Below are positions 35,708 to 44,386 of a DNA stretch of 64,000 bases, one piece after another. A program made the translations under genes and the position numbers. This DNA is from Nitrincola iocasae. GTDB lineage: Bacteria; Pseudomonadota; Gammaproteobacteria; Pseudomonadales; Balneatricaceae. The DNA lies in contig NZ_CP044222.1 in NCBI RefSeq assembly GCF_008727795.1, positions 3,596,001 to 3,660,000 on the forward strand, read 5' to 3'. The stretch's first letter is position 1. Each line of letters begins with the position of its first letter. The notes beneath the pieces are model-generated. The model was not told the origin of the DNA, searched no databases, and worked only from the letters and a program-made list of their open reading frames with translations.

Positions 35708-36550
35708 ATGAAAAATGAACTGGTTCATACCCTGACAGAGAGCTTCGAAAGCCACGCACAAGAGACGGAAAATGGCGTGGAGTACTGGCTCGCGCGTGAT
35801 GTGCAGCACCTGCTGGGCTATACGAAGTGGGATAACTTTCTCAACGTAATTTCTAAAGCAAAGACGGCTTGTGAAGTATCGGAGCACAAAATTGCCGACC
35901 ATTTTGCCGATGTCAGGAAAATGGTCGAACTTGGCTCTGGTAGCCAGCGAGAAATCAGCGATATCATGCTAACTCGGCTAGCCTGCTATCTGATAGCCCA
36001 AAACGGTGATCCAGTTAAGCAGGAGATTGCTTTCGCCCAAACTTACTTTGCCATGCAGACTCGCAAGGCGGAGCTAATTGAACAGCGTTTACTGGAAGCA
36101 GAACGGGTTTCAGCACGCAAAAAACTGTCCGCTACCGAGAAAGAACTTTCAGGAATTATTTTTGATCAAACTGGCGACAATCAGAATTTTGCTCTGATCC
36201 GCAGTAAAGGCGATACAGCGCTATTTGGCAAAAGCACCCAGGCGATGAAAGTACAGTGGCAAGTGCCAGATAAGCGGCCATTGGCAGACTTTGCCCCCAC
36301 CATCCTTCTCAAAGCCAAAGATTTTGCCACCGAGATCACCATTCACAATGCCCGTGAACAGGCGATGCAAAGCGAACCGCAGATTTCACATGAGCACGTC
36401 ACTAACAATGACGCAGTGCGCCAGACCCTGCTGAGTCGTGGCATTCGCCCAGAAAGCCTGCCATCCGCTGAAGATGTTAAAAAGGTAGAACGACGTTTGG
36501 CCGCCACAGAGAAAAAAGCGATTAAAAACCCTGATGGACTGGAAGAGTAA
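35708..36550 (+). CDS. dinD: DinD-like DNA-damage-inducible protein
   Basis: 280 residues, resembling E. coli DinD (274): YWLARDVQHLLGYTKWDNFLNVISKAKTAC, then DIMLTRLACYLIAQNGDPVKQEIAFAQTYFA and RKAELIEQRLLEAERV. The first part is a Bro-N/KilA-like fold. E. coli DinD is SOS-induced and inhibits RecA filaments in vitro. DinD-type genes are often found inside type I R-M operons, as here between hsdR and hsdS. AAGGAG precedes the ATG. Its stop overlaps the hsdS start. No clear LexA box was seen, because there is only a 17-base gap before it. Confidence 0.85.
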   Translation: MKNELVHTLTESFESHAQETENGVEYWLARDVQHLLGYTKWDNFLNVISKAKTACEVSEHKIADHFADVRKMVELGSGSQREISDIMLTRLACYLIAQNGDPVKQEIAFAQTYFAMQTRKAELIEQRLLEAERVSARKKLSATEKELSGIIFDQTGDNQNFALIRSKGDTALFGKSTQAMKVQWQVPDKRPLADFAPTILLKAKDFATEITIHNAREQAMQSEPQISHEHVTNNDAVRQTLLSRGIRPESLPSAEDVKKVERRLAATEKKAIKNPDGLEE

Positions 36551-37734
36551 TGAGTGAAAAGCAAGCATTAGTGCCTCGACTGCGCTTTCCTGAGTTTCAG
36601 GACTCGGGGGAGTGGGTGGAGAAGCCAATTGGGGATATTGGTGAAGTTGTTACTGGAAATACACCCAGTACGACTAACAGGGAATATTATGGTGGAGATA
36701 TTATGTTTGCCTCTCCGGCAGATATATCGGAGCACCGTTTTGTTTCTAAAACATCAAAAACACTTTCGAGTCATGGGTTGGCCAATGCACGCAAAATTCC
36801 TGCACTCAGCATACTTTTTGTTTGTATTGGATCGACCATCGGAAAAGTAGCGCAAAACGCCAATTATTGCGCTACAAATCAACAAATTAACTCAATTGTT
36901 CCATTTAATGGCTATGTTAAAAACTTTATTTACTACGCGTTATATTTTTACTCTACCAAGATAGCAGCGCTCGCTGGAAAGCAAGCAGTACCTATTATCA
37001 ATAAGTCTTTGTTTTCTTCTTCATCAATTCTTGTTCCGTCCAAGAAGGAAGAGCAACAAAAAATCGCCGACTGCCTATCATCCCTCGATGAGCTGCTCGC
37101 TGCGCAGTCAGACAAAATCGACGTCCTCAAAACCCATAAAAAGGGGCTGATGCAACAACTCTTCCCTCGCGAAGGCGAAACCATCCCACGCCTACGTTTT
37201 CCCGAGTTTCGGGATACGGAGGAGTGGGAGGAGAAGCTTCTTGGAAATATGTTATCTATAGGCAACGGGCGAGATCATAAACACCTTCCTGATGGTGATA
37301 TTCCAGTCTATGGAACTGGTGGTTATATGCGCTCGGTCAATGACTATCTTTATGAAGGTGAAAGCGTATGTATCGGTCGTAAAGGAACAATCGACAAGCC
37401 AGTATTTCTTGTAGGTAAATTCTGGACTGTTGATACACTATTCTATACGTATGCATTTAAAAAATGCCTTCCGCGATTTGTATATTCTATATTCCAAAAT
37501 ATTGATTGGAAAAAACACAACGAAGCGGGCGGTGTTCCAAGTCTGTCTAAAGCAAATATCGAAAAAATAAAAGTTGCGGTACCTGGAATAAAAGAACAAC
37601 AAAAAATCGCCGATTGCCTATCATCTCTAGATGCTCTGATTACCGCACAGACGGAAAAAATCGATGCTCTCAAAACCCACAAAAAAGGGCTGATGCAGCA
37701 GCTCTTTCCCTCTATGGATGAGGTTGAAGCGTGA
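36550..37734 (+). CDS. hsdS: Type I restriction-modification specificity subunit S
   Basis: 394 residues in the usual two-half layout. Each half begins with PRLRFPEF...W (residues about 8 and 217), has a target-recognition domain, and ends in a near-identical helix: QQKIADCLSSLDELLAAQSDKI and QQKIADCLSSLDALITAQTEKI, each followed by DxLKTHKKGLMQQLFP. The two halves read the two parts of a bipartite DNA site. The repeated DNA (around 37055-37175 and 37600-37715) gives scope for domain swapping. It overlaps dinD by one base and the RloC-like gene by four. Confidence 0.94.
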   Translation: MSEKQALVPRLRFPEFQDSGEWVEKPIGDIGEVVTGNTPSTTNREYYGGDIMFASPADISEHRFVSKTSKTLSSHGLANARKIPALSILFVCIGSTIGKVAQNANYCATNQQINSIVPFNGYVKNFIYYALYFYSTKIAALAGKQAVPIINKSLFSSSSILVPSKKEEQQKIADCLSSLDELLAAQSDKIDVLKTHKKGLMQQLFPREGETIPRLRFPEFRDTEEWEEKLLGNMLSIGNGRDHKHLPDGDIPVYGTGGYMRSVNDYLYEGESVCIGRKGTIDKPVFLVGKFWTVDTLFYTYAFKKCLPRFVYSIFQNIDWKKHNEAGGVPSLSKANIEKIKVAVPGIKEQQKIADCLSSLDALITAQTEKIDALKTHKKGLMQQLFPSMDEVEA

Positions 37735-39959
37735 TCACTAAAATCAACCGACTGAACAACTTTGCCAATTATCGACAATTTCAATGGGGAGCCAACACCA
37801 ACTTTACCAAACGAAACCTCATTTACGGTTGGAACTATTCGGGAAAGACAACACTTTCAAGGCTATTTCAAGTTCTGGAAGATCCAGGCGAGCTATCTCA
37901 ATGGCAGGGGTGCCAATTCGATGTTGAGCTTCAAGACGGTAGAAGATTGACGCAAAGCAATCTTGCCAACACCCCGCGCGTTAAAGTCTTCAACCGCGAT
38001 TTCATCCAAAGTAATTTCCAGCAAGAGCACAAAGCGCCGGCTGTATTCATCGTGGGCGGAAACACCATCCACTTGCGCAATCGCATTACTCGCCTGAACG
38101 AAAGTGAGGCAAAAACAACCACTATCAAAAAAAAGCGAAACGATACTTACCAGCAGCTCATAAGGGAGCTTGATTCGCTTGGAACAACGCATGCCCGTGC
38201 TGTTGCCACACTGACCGGCGACAAAACATATAACCGCACCAAACTGAATGTCGAAATAAACCGGATCAAAGCAACACCCCACACTTTTATCCTGACAGAG
38301 GATTGCCTCCAAGCCAAGGTATCACTGCTGCGCAGTACACAAGATTGGAAAAGCATCAATCAGGTAGCAAGCTTGGCAATCAACCTAGAGGCTTTGCGTC
38401 AGGAGCTCTCTGTTGTGCTGGAAAAGACGGCCACTAATGAGGCTATAGCTAAACTAAAAGAGAATCGTGAACTGGAGTCCTGGATTCGTGCGGGTCTGAC
38501 GCACCACACGGATTCTGCAGAATGCGAGTTTTGTGGTTCAGCTATCACTGATGAGCGACTGTCGACCTTGCAAAGACACTTTTCCAAAGCATATGAAGAT
38601 TTGACATCAGAAGTGGCATCCCAATTGGCAAGGATTGAAAATACAGAGTTCATTATCACACTCCCTGACGAACGTGATTTCATGCCTGACCTCAAAGCGC
38701 CGTTTGCTTTGCTCAAATCAAGAATTACAGATTGGATTACTTGGGCCAATACTGTCATCGCCGAATTCACAACACTTGCTAAACACAAGCAGCTATCCCT
38801 TGAATCACAAATTAGTTGTGCTGTGGATACTGGTCGAGCCTCTGAGATTACTCAAATCATTTTGGACATTAACTCGCTTGTCAAAACTCACAATCAAAAG
38901 TGCATGCAAATTGAAAAAGAAAAAGTTGCCGCCAAAGATGCTATCGAAAAGCATCAAGCGGCGAGTTTTTATCAAAACAATAATATTTCAGACAGAGAGG
39001 TAGAGATCCAAAAGGTCAATGACAAGGTAACTAAGGCCCAAAATTTATTGATGCGTATCGCCGGTAAAAAGGCTGCAATCGAAGTGCAGATTCAGCAGCA
39101 GTCCATCGCTGCACAAAAAATTGATGAAACGGTTCAGTTTCTTTTACCCGACAATAACATTTCAGTTGCAGAAGTACAGGGTGGTTCCTTTGAGTTCCGA
39201 CGTGGTAGCTCGCTAGCCAATAATCTTAGCGAAGGCGAAAAAACTGCGATAACCTTCGCTTACTTTCTCACTACTCTTGAAAACAATGGCTCATCATTGA
39301 GTCAGACCATCGTCTTCATCGACGACCCTATCTCAAGCCTAGATTCAAATCATATCTACGCCATTTACGCGTTGATCACCAAGCGGCTGGACCCGTGCCT
39401 GCAAATTTTCGTAGCCACTCATAACAACGAGCTTTACACTCTACTTAAAGACCACTGGTTCGAAGCAAGGCAACAGTTTTCCAATCGAGATAATGCCTGC
39501 ACATATTACACACGACGATTCCTTGATAGCGCCAATCACAAATGGAACTCAACGCTGGAAGATACTCCTGATCTACTGCGGAAATACAAATCTGAATATC
39601 AGTTTATTTTTGAACAGCTACATAAATTTTCATCATCTCAGGCTCCCTCGCTTCATGAGGCATACACTGCTCCCAACTTGCTGCGCAAATTTCTTGAAGC
39701 CTACCTCGGTTTCAAAAAACCGTGTATATCACAGTGGTCCAGAAAATTGGATCTGTTGTTTGACTCTGATATTAATCGGACTGAAATACAAAAATTCTCA
39801 GATGATGCATCACACCTGCAAGGCTTAAATCGTGCACTGCAACAGCCAGACTTCATTTCCAATGCACAGAACACCGTCAAGAAGGTCCTTAAAGCTCTAA
39901 AAGACAAAGACCCCCAGCATTACACATCCATGTGCACCGTTATTGGCGTTACACCTTGA
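37731..39959 (+). CDS. RloC-like AAA_13 ATPase, candidate anticodon nuclease with CxxC hook
   Basis: 742 residues. ABC-type head motifs are split by a long helical insert: Walker A GWNYSGKT (33-40), then the signature LSEGEK (499-504), Walker B plus D-loop DDPISSLD (531-538) and switch His564. The DDPISSLD string is the mark of the PrrC/RloC group. The insert holds CEFC (C265, C268), like the RloC zinc hook. The C-terminal part has R652-x3-E656 and H695, the spacing of the PrrC catalytic triad (R-x3-E, then His 30-40 residues on), within APNLLRKFLEAYLGFK and DDASHLQGL. If active it would cut tRNA anticodon loops on phage or DNA-damage signals. Nuclease activity is inferred; other AAA_13 proteins have no known nuclease role. 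Confidence 0.78.
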   Translation: MITKINRLNNFANYRQFQWGANTNFTKRNLIYGWNYSGKTTLSRLFQVLEDPGELSQWQGCQFDVELQDGRRLTQSNLANTPRVKVFNRDFIQSNFQQEHKAPAVFIVGGNTIHLRNRITRLNESEAKTTTIKKKRNDTYQQLIRELDSLGTTHARAVATLTGDKTYNRTKLNVEINRIKATPHTFILTEDCLQAKVSLLRSTQDWKSINQVASLAINLEALRQELSVVLEKTATNEAIAKLKENRELESWIRAGLTHHTDSAECEFCGSAITDERLSTLQRHFSKAYEDLTSEVASQLARIENTEFIITLPDERDFMPDLKAPFALLKSRITDWITWANTVIAEFTTLAKHKQLSLESQISCAVDTGRASEITQIILDINSLVKTHNQKCMQIEKEKVAAKDAIEKHQAASFYQNNNISDREVEIQKVNDKVTKAQNLLMRIAGKKAAIEVQIQQQSIAAQKIDETVQFLLPDNNISVAEVQGGSFEFRRGSSLANNLSEGEKTAITFAYFLTTLENNGSSLSQTIVFIDDPISSLDSNHIYAIYALITKRLDPCLQIFVATHNNELYTLLKDHWFEARQQFSNRDNACTYYTRRFLDSANHKWNSTLEDTPDLLRKYKSEYQFIFEQLHKFSSSQAPSLHEAYTAPNLLRKFLEAYLGFKKPCISQWSRKLDLLFDSDINRTEIQKFSDDASHLQGLNRALQQPDFISNAQNTVKKVLKALKDKDPQHYTSMCTVIGVTP

Positions 39960-39995
39960 TTTTTATATTTAACAAATTAGGAATTGAGTAAAACC

Positions 39996-40136
39996 ATGAT
40001 CAGTCGAGATCAAGAGAAATTAGGCAATACCCTGTGGGATAGGGTGGATTGTCTTTCCAACATCAACGAATACAAGATCCCAATAACAGAACTGATGCTA
40101 CAACCGTTACCCAGTTCAGAAGCTGTGAACCTATGA
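39996..40136 (+). pseudogene. Truncated hsdM 5' end (46 codons) overlapping rhuM start
   Basis: This short frame encodes MISRDQEKLGNTLWDRVDCL followed by unrelated residues. Aligned without gaps to the intact HsdM start it shares L9, G10, T12, L13, W14, D18 and L20, the conserved L-G-x-T-L-W...D-x-L of HsdM proteins. Homology stops after about 20 codons. The stop overlaps the rhuM ATG (ATGA at 40133-40136), so it may now act as a leader that couples translation to rhuM. It looks like the stump of an older hsdM copy. Confidence 0.6.
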
Positions 40137-41137
40137 ATGAGCTGATCCTCTACACCACCGAAGACGGCCAAAGCCAAATACAATTACGGGCTGATAATGG
40201 CACTGTCTGGCTTACTCAGTTGGAAATGGCGGAATTATTTCTGACCTCTAAGCAGAACATTGCCAAGCACCTTAAAGCCATCTTTTCCGAGGAAGAGTTA
40301 ATCCAGGATTCAGTTGTCAACCACTGGTTGACAACTGCCGCTGACGGCAAGAGCTACCGCGTTGCGCATTATAACCTCGATGCCATTCTGGCCGTAGGTT
40401 ATCGGGTACGTTCACCGCGTGGAGTGCAGTTCCGCCGCTGGGCCAGCACAGTACTTAGCGAGTTCCTGCGCAAAGGCTTTGTGATGGATGATGATCGACT
40501 CAAGAATCCTGATGGCCGTCCGGATTACTTCGATGAAATGCTGTCACGCATCCGGGATATTCGTGCCTCGGAAAAACGTTTTTACCAAAAAGTGCGTGAA
40601 CTATTTGCCCTTAGTAGTGATTACGATAAAACAGATAAAAGTACCCAGCAGTTTTTTGCTACTGTACAGAACTTGTTGCTCTATGCTGTTACCCAGAAGA
40701 CCGCAGCCGAATTAATTACTGAGCGCGCCAATCCTGATGACTCACATTTTGGCCTGTTGAGCTGGAAGGGATCGAAAGTGCGCAAACAAGATATTCTGAT
40801 TGCCAAGAATTACTTGAACGAAGATGAAATAGATACCCTTAACCGGTTAGTGGTGATCTTCCTGGAAACCGCCGAGCTGCGTGCCAAGAGTCGTATCGAA
40901 ACTCGCATGGCTTTCTGGCAGGCACGTGTTGGCGACATTATTAGTCAAAATGGCTTTCCGTTACTGACAGATGCTGGAACAATCAGCCATACACAGATGG
41001 AGCTAACCACCAGCGAACTCTACTCTGACTTTGATCAACGCCGAAAAGCACAAGAAGCGATCGTCGCTGATCAAACAGATGAAACTGCGTTAAAAGCGCT
41101 GGAAGACAAACTCAAACGCAGACCGGGAGATAAATGA
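40133..41137 (+). CDS. rhuM: RhuM-family protein
   Basis: 334 residues from ATG 40133. N-terminal KilA/Bro-type helix-turn-helix region: DNGTVWLTQLEMAELFLTSKQNIAKHLKAIF, then AADGKSYRVAHYNLDAILAVGYRVRSPRGVQFRRWAS, both hallmarks of RhuM (named from Salmonella SPI-3). The C-terminal helical part is less conserved. Function unknown; RhuM genes recur inside type I R-M loci. An in-frame frame extending to 40049 is read through the hsdM stump and is rejected. It overlaps prrC by four bases (ATGA). Confidence 0.86.
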   Translation: MNELILYTTEDGQSQIQLRADNGTVWLTQLEMAELFLTSKQNIAKHLKAIFSEEELIQDSVVNHWLTTAADGKSYRVAHYNLDAILAVGYRVRSPRGVQFRRWASTVLSEFLRKGFVMDDDRLKNPDGRPDYFDEMLSRIRDIRASEKRFYQKVRELFALSSDYDKTDKSTQQFFATVQNLLLYAVTQKTAAELITERANPDDSHFGLLSWKGSKVRKQDILIAKNYLNEDEIDTLNRLVVIFLETAELRAKSRIETRMAFWQARVGDIISQNGFPLLTDAGTISHTQMELTTSELYSDFDQRRKAQEAIVADQTDETALKALEDKLKRRPGDK

Positions 41138-42252
41138 GTAGCCAAACCTTTGAATTTGTCAGCTTGGCAAGTGTTGCTGAACATCTACGTGAAAAGCTTG
41201 AGCAGAAGAAATATGTTCTATTGTTCGCTTACAACGGGACAGGCAAAACACGCTTGTCCATGGCTTTTAAGGATCAGTGCAAGCAAGGCGAGGAGGAGTC
41301 AGCAGCCCGCGATACCTTATACTTCAACGCATTTACTGAAGACCTGTTCAATTGGGATAACGATCTGGATGGCAATTCACACCGATTGCTTCGCATGAAT
41401 ACCGATTCACGTTTTTTTAGTGGCCTTCAAGAGCTGGAAATGGAAAACCGAATCCGCCCACTGTTACGCCGCTATGCGGATTTTGATTTCTTCATCGATT
41501 ACGAAATGAATGTGGTGAACTTTGTTCGTGAAGTGCCCTCTGTAGAAGGTACTGAAATGGTTGAGCACATTAAAGTTTCACGCGGCGAGGAAAATATCTT
41601 TATCTGGTGCTTTTTTCTCGCTGTCGCTCAATTGGCTGTGGACGAGCAAGAAGCCTATGATTGGGTGAAGTATCTCTATATCGACGATCCCATTTCATCG
41701 TTAGACGACAACAATGCCATTGCGGTTGCCAGTCATTTGGCCCAGTTGCTAAAGGGAAGCAATGAGAAGATTCGAACTGTCATTTCCTCCCATCACCACC
41801 TGTTCTTTAATGTGATGTGTAATGAGTTAGGCAAAGCCGAAAAATACTTCCTGAGCAAAGAAGCAAGTAGTTACCTTTTGACTAATACCGGTGAAACACC
41901 GCGCTACCATCATATTGCTTTGCTAAAACAGCTGCACAAGGTTGCTGAGTCTGGCGAGATTTACACTTACCATTTCAACATACTCCGAAGTATTTTAGAG
42001 AAAACAGCCACTTTTCATGGCTTCAAACATTTTTCAGATTGCATCAAGCAGGATAACGATGACTCTGATGGCATACTTCACACACGACTGGTGAATGTGT
42101 TAAGCCATGGCAATTATTCCCTTTATGAGCCGCAGCAGATGTTGTCTGAAAACAAGGAATACTTCCGTAAAATTCTGCGGGGCTTTATGAACAACTACCG
42201 CTTTAACCCGGAACTTTTTCCGGTATCTGATCAAGAGAATGCGAATACATGA
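41134..42252 (+). CDS. prrC: PrrC anticodon nuclease
   Basis: 372 residues, close to E. coli PrrC (396) in length and motifs. N-terminal ATPase: FAYNGTGKTRLS (P-loop 32-39), the PrrC-specific YFNAFTEDLFNWDNDL (63-78), signature VSRGEENIFIW (148-158), and DDPISSLDDN (184-193). C-terminal nuclease: R285-x3-E289 in ILRSILEKTA and H325 in NVLSHGN, matching E. coli R320, E324 and H356. E. coli PrrC is held silent by its HsdMSR partner and, when phage T4 disables restriction, cuts tRNA-Lys. Here prrC overlaps hsdM by four bases, so the same guarding logic is likely. The Lys-recognition loop (KYGDSN in E. coli) reads NTGETPR here, so the tRNA target may differ. Confidence 0.93.
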   Translation: MSSQTFEFVSLASVAEHLREKLEQKKYVLLFAYNGTGKTRLSMAFKDQCKQGEEESAARDTLYFNAFTEDLFNWDNDLDGNSHRLLRMNTDSRFFSGLQELEMENRIRPLLRRYADFDFFIDYEMNVVNFVREVPSVEGTEMVEHIKVSRGEENIFIWCFFLAVAQLAVDEQEAYDWVKYLYIDDPISSLDDNNAIAVASHLAQLLKGSNEKIRTVISSHHHLFFNVMCNELGKAEKYFLSKEASSYLLTNTGETPRYHHIALLKQLHKVAESGEIYTYHFNILRSILEKTATFHGFKHFSDCIKQDNDDSDGILHTRLVNVLSHGNYSLYEPQQMLSENKEYFRKILRGFMNNYRFNPELFPVSDQENANT

Positions 42253-43859
42253 CCAAAGAACAGCTCAGCCAATTAGGCAAAACCCTCTGGGGTATTGCCG
42301 ACGACCTGCGCGGTGCAATGAACGCCGACGATTTTCGCGACTACATGTTGTCGTTTCTGTTTTTGCGCTACCTGTCTGATAATTACGAAACGGCTGCCAA
42401 AAAAGAACTAGGGTCTGATTACCCTAAGCTGGAAAAAGAAGACCGTCGTGCACCCTTGGTAGTTTGGTATCAAGAGAATGCTGAGGATGTTGTTGAATTT
42501 GAAAAACAGATGCGCCGTAAGATGCACTATGTCATCCACCCGGATTACTTATGGAGCAGTATTGCCGAGCAGGCTCGCACCCAAAATGCTGAATTGCTGC
42601 AAACCCTGGTACGCGGTTTCAAGTACATTGAAAACGAGTCTTTTGCCAGTACATTTCAGGGGTTGTTCTCGGAAATCAATTTACATTCTGAAAAGCTGGG
42701 CAGAAGTGCAACTGATCGCAATAAAAAACTCTGCACTATCATTAGCAAGATCGCGGAAGGCATAGCTAAGTTTTCAACAGACAGCGATATGCTAGGCGAT
42801 GCTTATGAGTACCTGATTGGCCAGTTTGCTGCGGGCTCAGGCAAGAAGGCCGGAGAATTTTATACACCGCAAACCGTCTCTACCATTCTGTCTCGCATTG
42901 TCACCCTGGATAGCCAAGACCCCTCCACGGGTAAAAAGAAAAAGCTAAACCGTGTGCTGGACTTCGCTTGTGGCTCTGGTTCCCTGCTGTTGAATGTACG
43001 TAAACAGATGGGACCGCATGGCATCGGCATGATCTATGGCCAGGAAAAGAACATCACCACCTATAACCTTGCCCGCATGAACATGCTGCTACACGGCATG
43101 AAGGATACTGAGTTTGAAATCCATCATGGTGACACACTGGAAAACGATTGGGACATTCTTAATGAGATGAACCCGGCCAAGAAACTCCAATGCGATGCTG
43201 TCGTGGCGAATCCACCCTTCAGCTACCGTTGGGAACCCAACGAGGTAATGGCTGAAGACTTCCGCTTCAAAAGCCACGGTCTTGCACCTAAGTCTGCAGC
43301 AGACTTCGCCTTTTTGCTGCACGGCTTCCACTTCCTGAGCGACGAAGGCACCATGGCGATCATCCTACCCCACGGCGTATTGTTCCGGGGTGGCTCAGAA
43401 GCGCGAATTCGTACCAAATTGCTTAAGGATGGGCACATCGACACAGTAATTGGCTTGCCTGCCAATTTGTTTTTCTCCACCGGAATCCCAGTCTGCATTC
43501 TGGTACTAAAAAAATGCAAAAAGCCGGATGATGTGCTTTTTATTAATGCCAGTAGCGAAGATAATTTTGAGAAAGGCAAACGGCAGAATTATTTACGGAA
43601 GGAAGATATCGACAAAATCATAGATACCTACCAATACCGTAAAGAAGCAGAGCGCTATGCTCGTCGAGTTAGCATGGCGGAGATAGAGAGGAATGACTAC
43701 AACCTTAATATCACCCGCTATGTCAGCACGGCCAAAACCGAACCAGACATAGATCTGACAGCTGTTTATTCACAACTGACTGACTTAGAAGAGCGTATTG
43801 CCAAGGCTGCCGAGACACACAACAAATATTTGAAAGAGCTTGGCTTGCCGCCAGTATAA
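42249..43859 (+). CDS. hsdM: Type I restriction-modification methyltransferase subunit M
   Basis: 536 residues. HsdM N-terminal domain (LGKTLWGIADDLRGAMNADDFRDYML), FYTPQTVS, S-adenosylmethionine motif I FACGSGS (239-245) and the catalytic NPPF (321-324) of N6-adenine methylases. With HsdS it methylates the host site; with HsdR it restricts. It overlaps prrC by four bases and is the last gene of the operon. Urease control sites begin four bases after its stop. Confidence 0.95.
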   Translation: MTKEQLSQLGKTLWGIADDLRGAMNADDFRDYMLSFLFLRYLSDNYETAAKKELGSDYPKLEKEDRRAPLVVWYQENAEDVVEFEKQMRRKMHYVIHPDYLWSSIAEQARTQNAELLQTLVRGFKYIENESFASTFQGLFSEINLHSEKLGRSATDRNKKLCTIISKIAEGIAKFSTDSDMLGDAYEYLIGQFAAGSGKKAGEFYTPQTVSTILSRIVTLDSQDPSTGKKKKLNRVLDFACGSGSLLLNVRKQMGPHGIGMIYGQEKNITTYNLARMNMLLHGMKDTEFEIHHGDTLENDWDILNEMNPAKKLQCDAVVANPPFSYRWEPNEVMAEDFRFKSHGLAPKSAADFAFLLHGFHFLSDEGTMAIILPHGVLFRGGSEARIRTKLLKDGHIDTVIGLPANLFFSTGIPVCILVLKKCKKPDDVLFINASSEDNFEKGKRQNYLRKEDIDKIIDTYQYRKEAERYARRVSMAEIERNDYNLNITRYVSTAKTEPDIDLTAVYSQLTDLEERIAKAAETHNKYLKELGLPPV

Positions 43860-43862
43860 TCG

Positions 43863-43907
43863 CACCAACTTAATGCCCTCCCATTTCCGAAGCACCAATT
43901 TGGTGCT
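43863..43907 (+). promoter_or_regulatory. Paired NtrC-type binding sites upstream of ureA
   Basis: GCACCA-ATT-TGGTGC (43893-43907) is a perfect NtrC dyad, extended to ten perfect base pairs by flanking CGAA/TTCG. A weaker copy, GCACCA-ACT-TAATGC, is at 43863-43877. Their centres are 30 bases apart, about three helical turns, as in the glnA enhancer. They lie about 85 and 115 bases before the expected transcription start. Confidence 0.78.
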
Positions 43908-43958
43908 TCGACTGCACTCCAAACGAACGTCACTGCACAGTTTTCGATATTTGATGAA

Positions 43959-43974
43959 TGGCACACTCCTTGCA
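43959..43974 (+). promoter_or_regulatory. Sigma-54 promoter of the urease operon
   Basis: TGGCACACTCCTTGCA fits TGGCAC-N5-TTGCW at every conserved position, with -24 GG at 43960-43961 and -12 GC at 43972-43973. Transcription should begin near 43985, giving a leader of about 88 bases to ureA. Downstream of the NtrC sites this predicts nitrogen-controlled urease. Confidence 0.88.
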
Positions 43975-44072
43975 AAATGTCTTTAAACAAAGGCATGCAA
44001 TCCTGTCAAACTGACACTGATTGTTAAATGCGCTTCAGCCTCCAAGACAGGCACTAACAAGAGACACTGAGT

Positions 44073-44375
44073 ATGGAACTGTCACCCCGCGAAAAAGATA
44101 AACTTTTACTGTTTACCGCTGCACTGGTTGCCGAACGCCGCAAGGAGCGTGGCGTAAAGCTCAACTACCCCGAGTCTGTTGCCTATATCAGTGCCGCCAT
44201 TATGGAAGGTGCACGGGATGGGCGTACTGTCGCTGAACTGATGGACTTCGGTCGTACCCTGCTAACCAGTGATGACGTTATGGATGGCATTCCCGATATG
44301 CTGCCGGAAGTGCAGATCGAAGCGACATTTCCAGATGGCACCAAATTGGTAACTATTCACGACCCGATTGTTTAA
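44073..44375 (+). CDS. ureA: Urease subunit gamma
   Basis: 100 residues, exactly the family length: [40 protein letters not shown], then [17 protein letters not shown] and [19 protein letters not shown]. Structural subunit of the (alpha-beta-gamma)3 nickel enzyme that hydrolyses urea to ammonia and carbamate. First gene of ureABCE-hupE-ureFGD, 11 bases before ureB. Confidence 0.97.
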   Translation: MELSPREKDKLLLFTAALVAERRKERGVKLNYPESVAYISAAIMEGARDGRTVAELMDFGRTLLTSDDVMDGIPDMLPEVQIEATFPDGTKLVTIHDPIV

Positions 44376-44386
44376 GGGAGCCCGAT

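Noticed and set aside
36550..37734. Repeated halves of hsdS as a recent gene fusion
   Set aside because: Two homologous halves with repeated helices are normal for HsdS proteins.
37731..39959. The 742-residue ATPase as an SMC or RecN repair protein
   Set aside because: The DDPISSLD Walker B, placement after hsdS and the C-terminal R-x3-E...H set fit PrrC/RloC better; total length and short coiled region do not fit SMC.
40049..40132. In-frame N-terminal extension of RhuM
   Set aside because: It reads through the hsdM stump in another frame; RhuM proteins start at about MNELILY.
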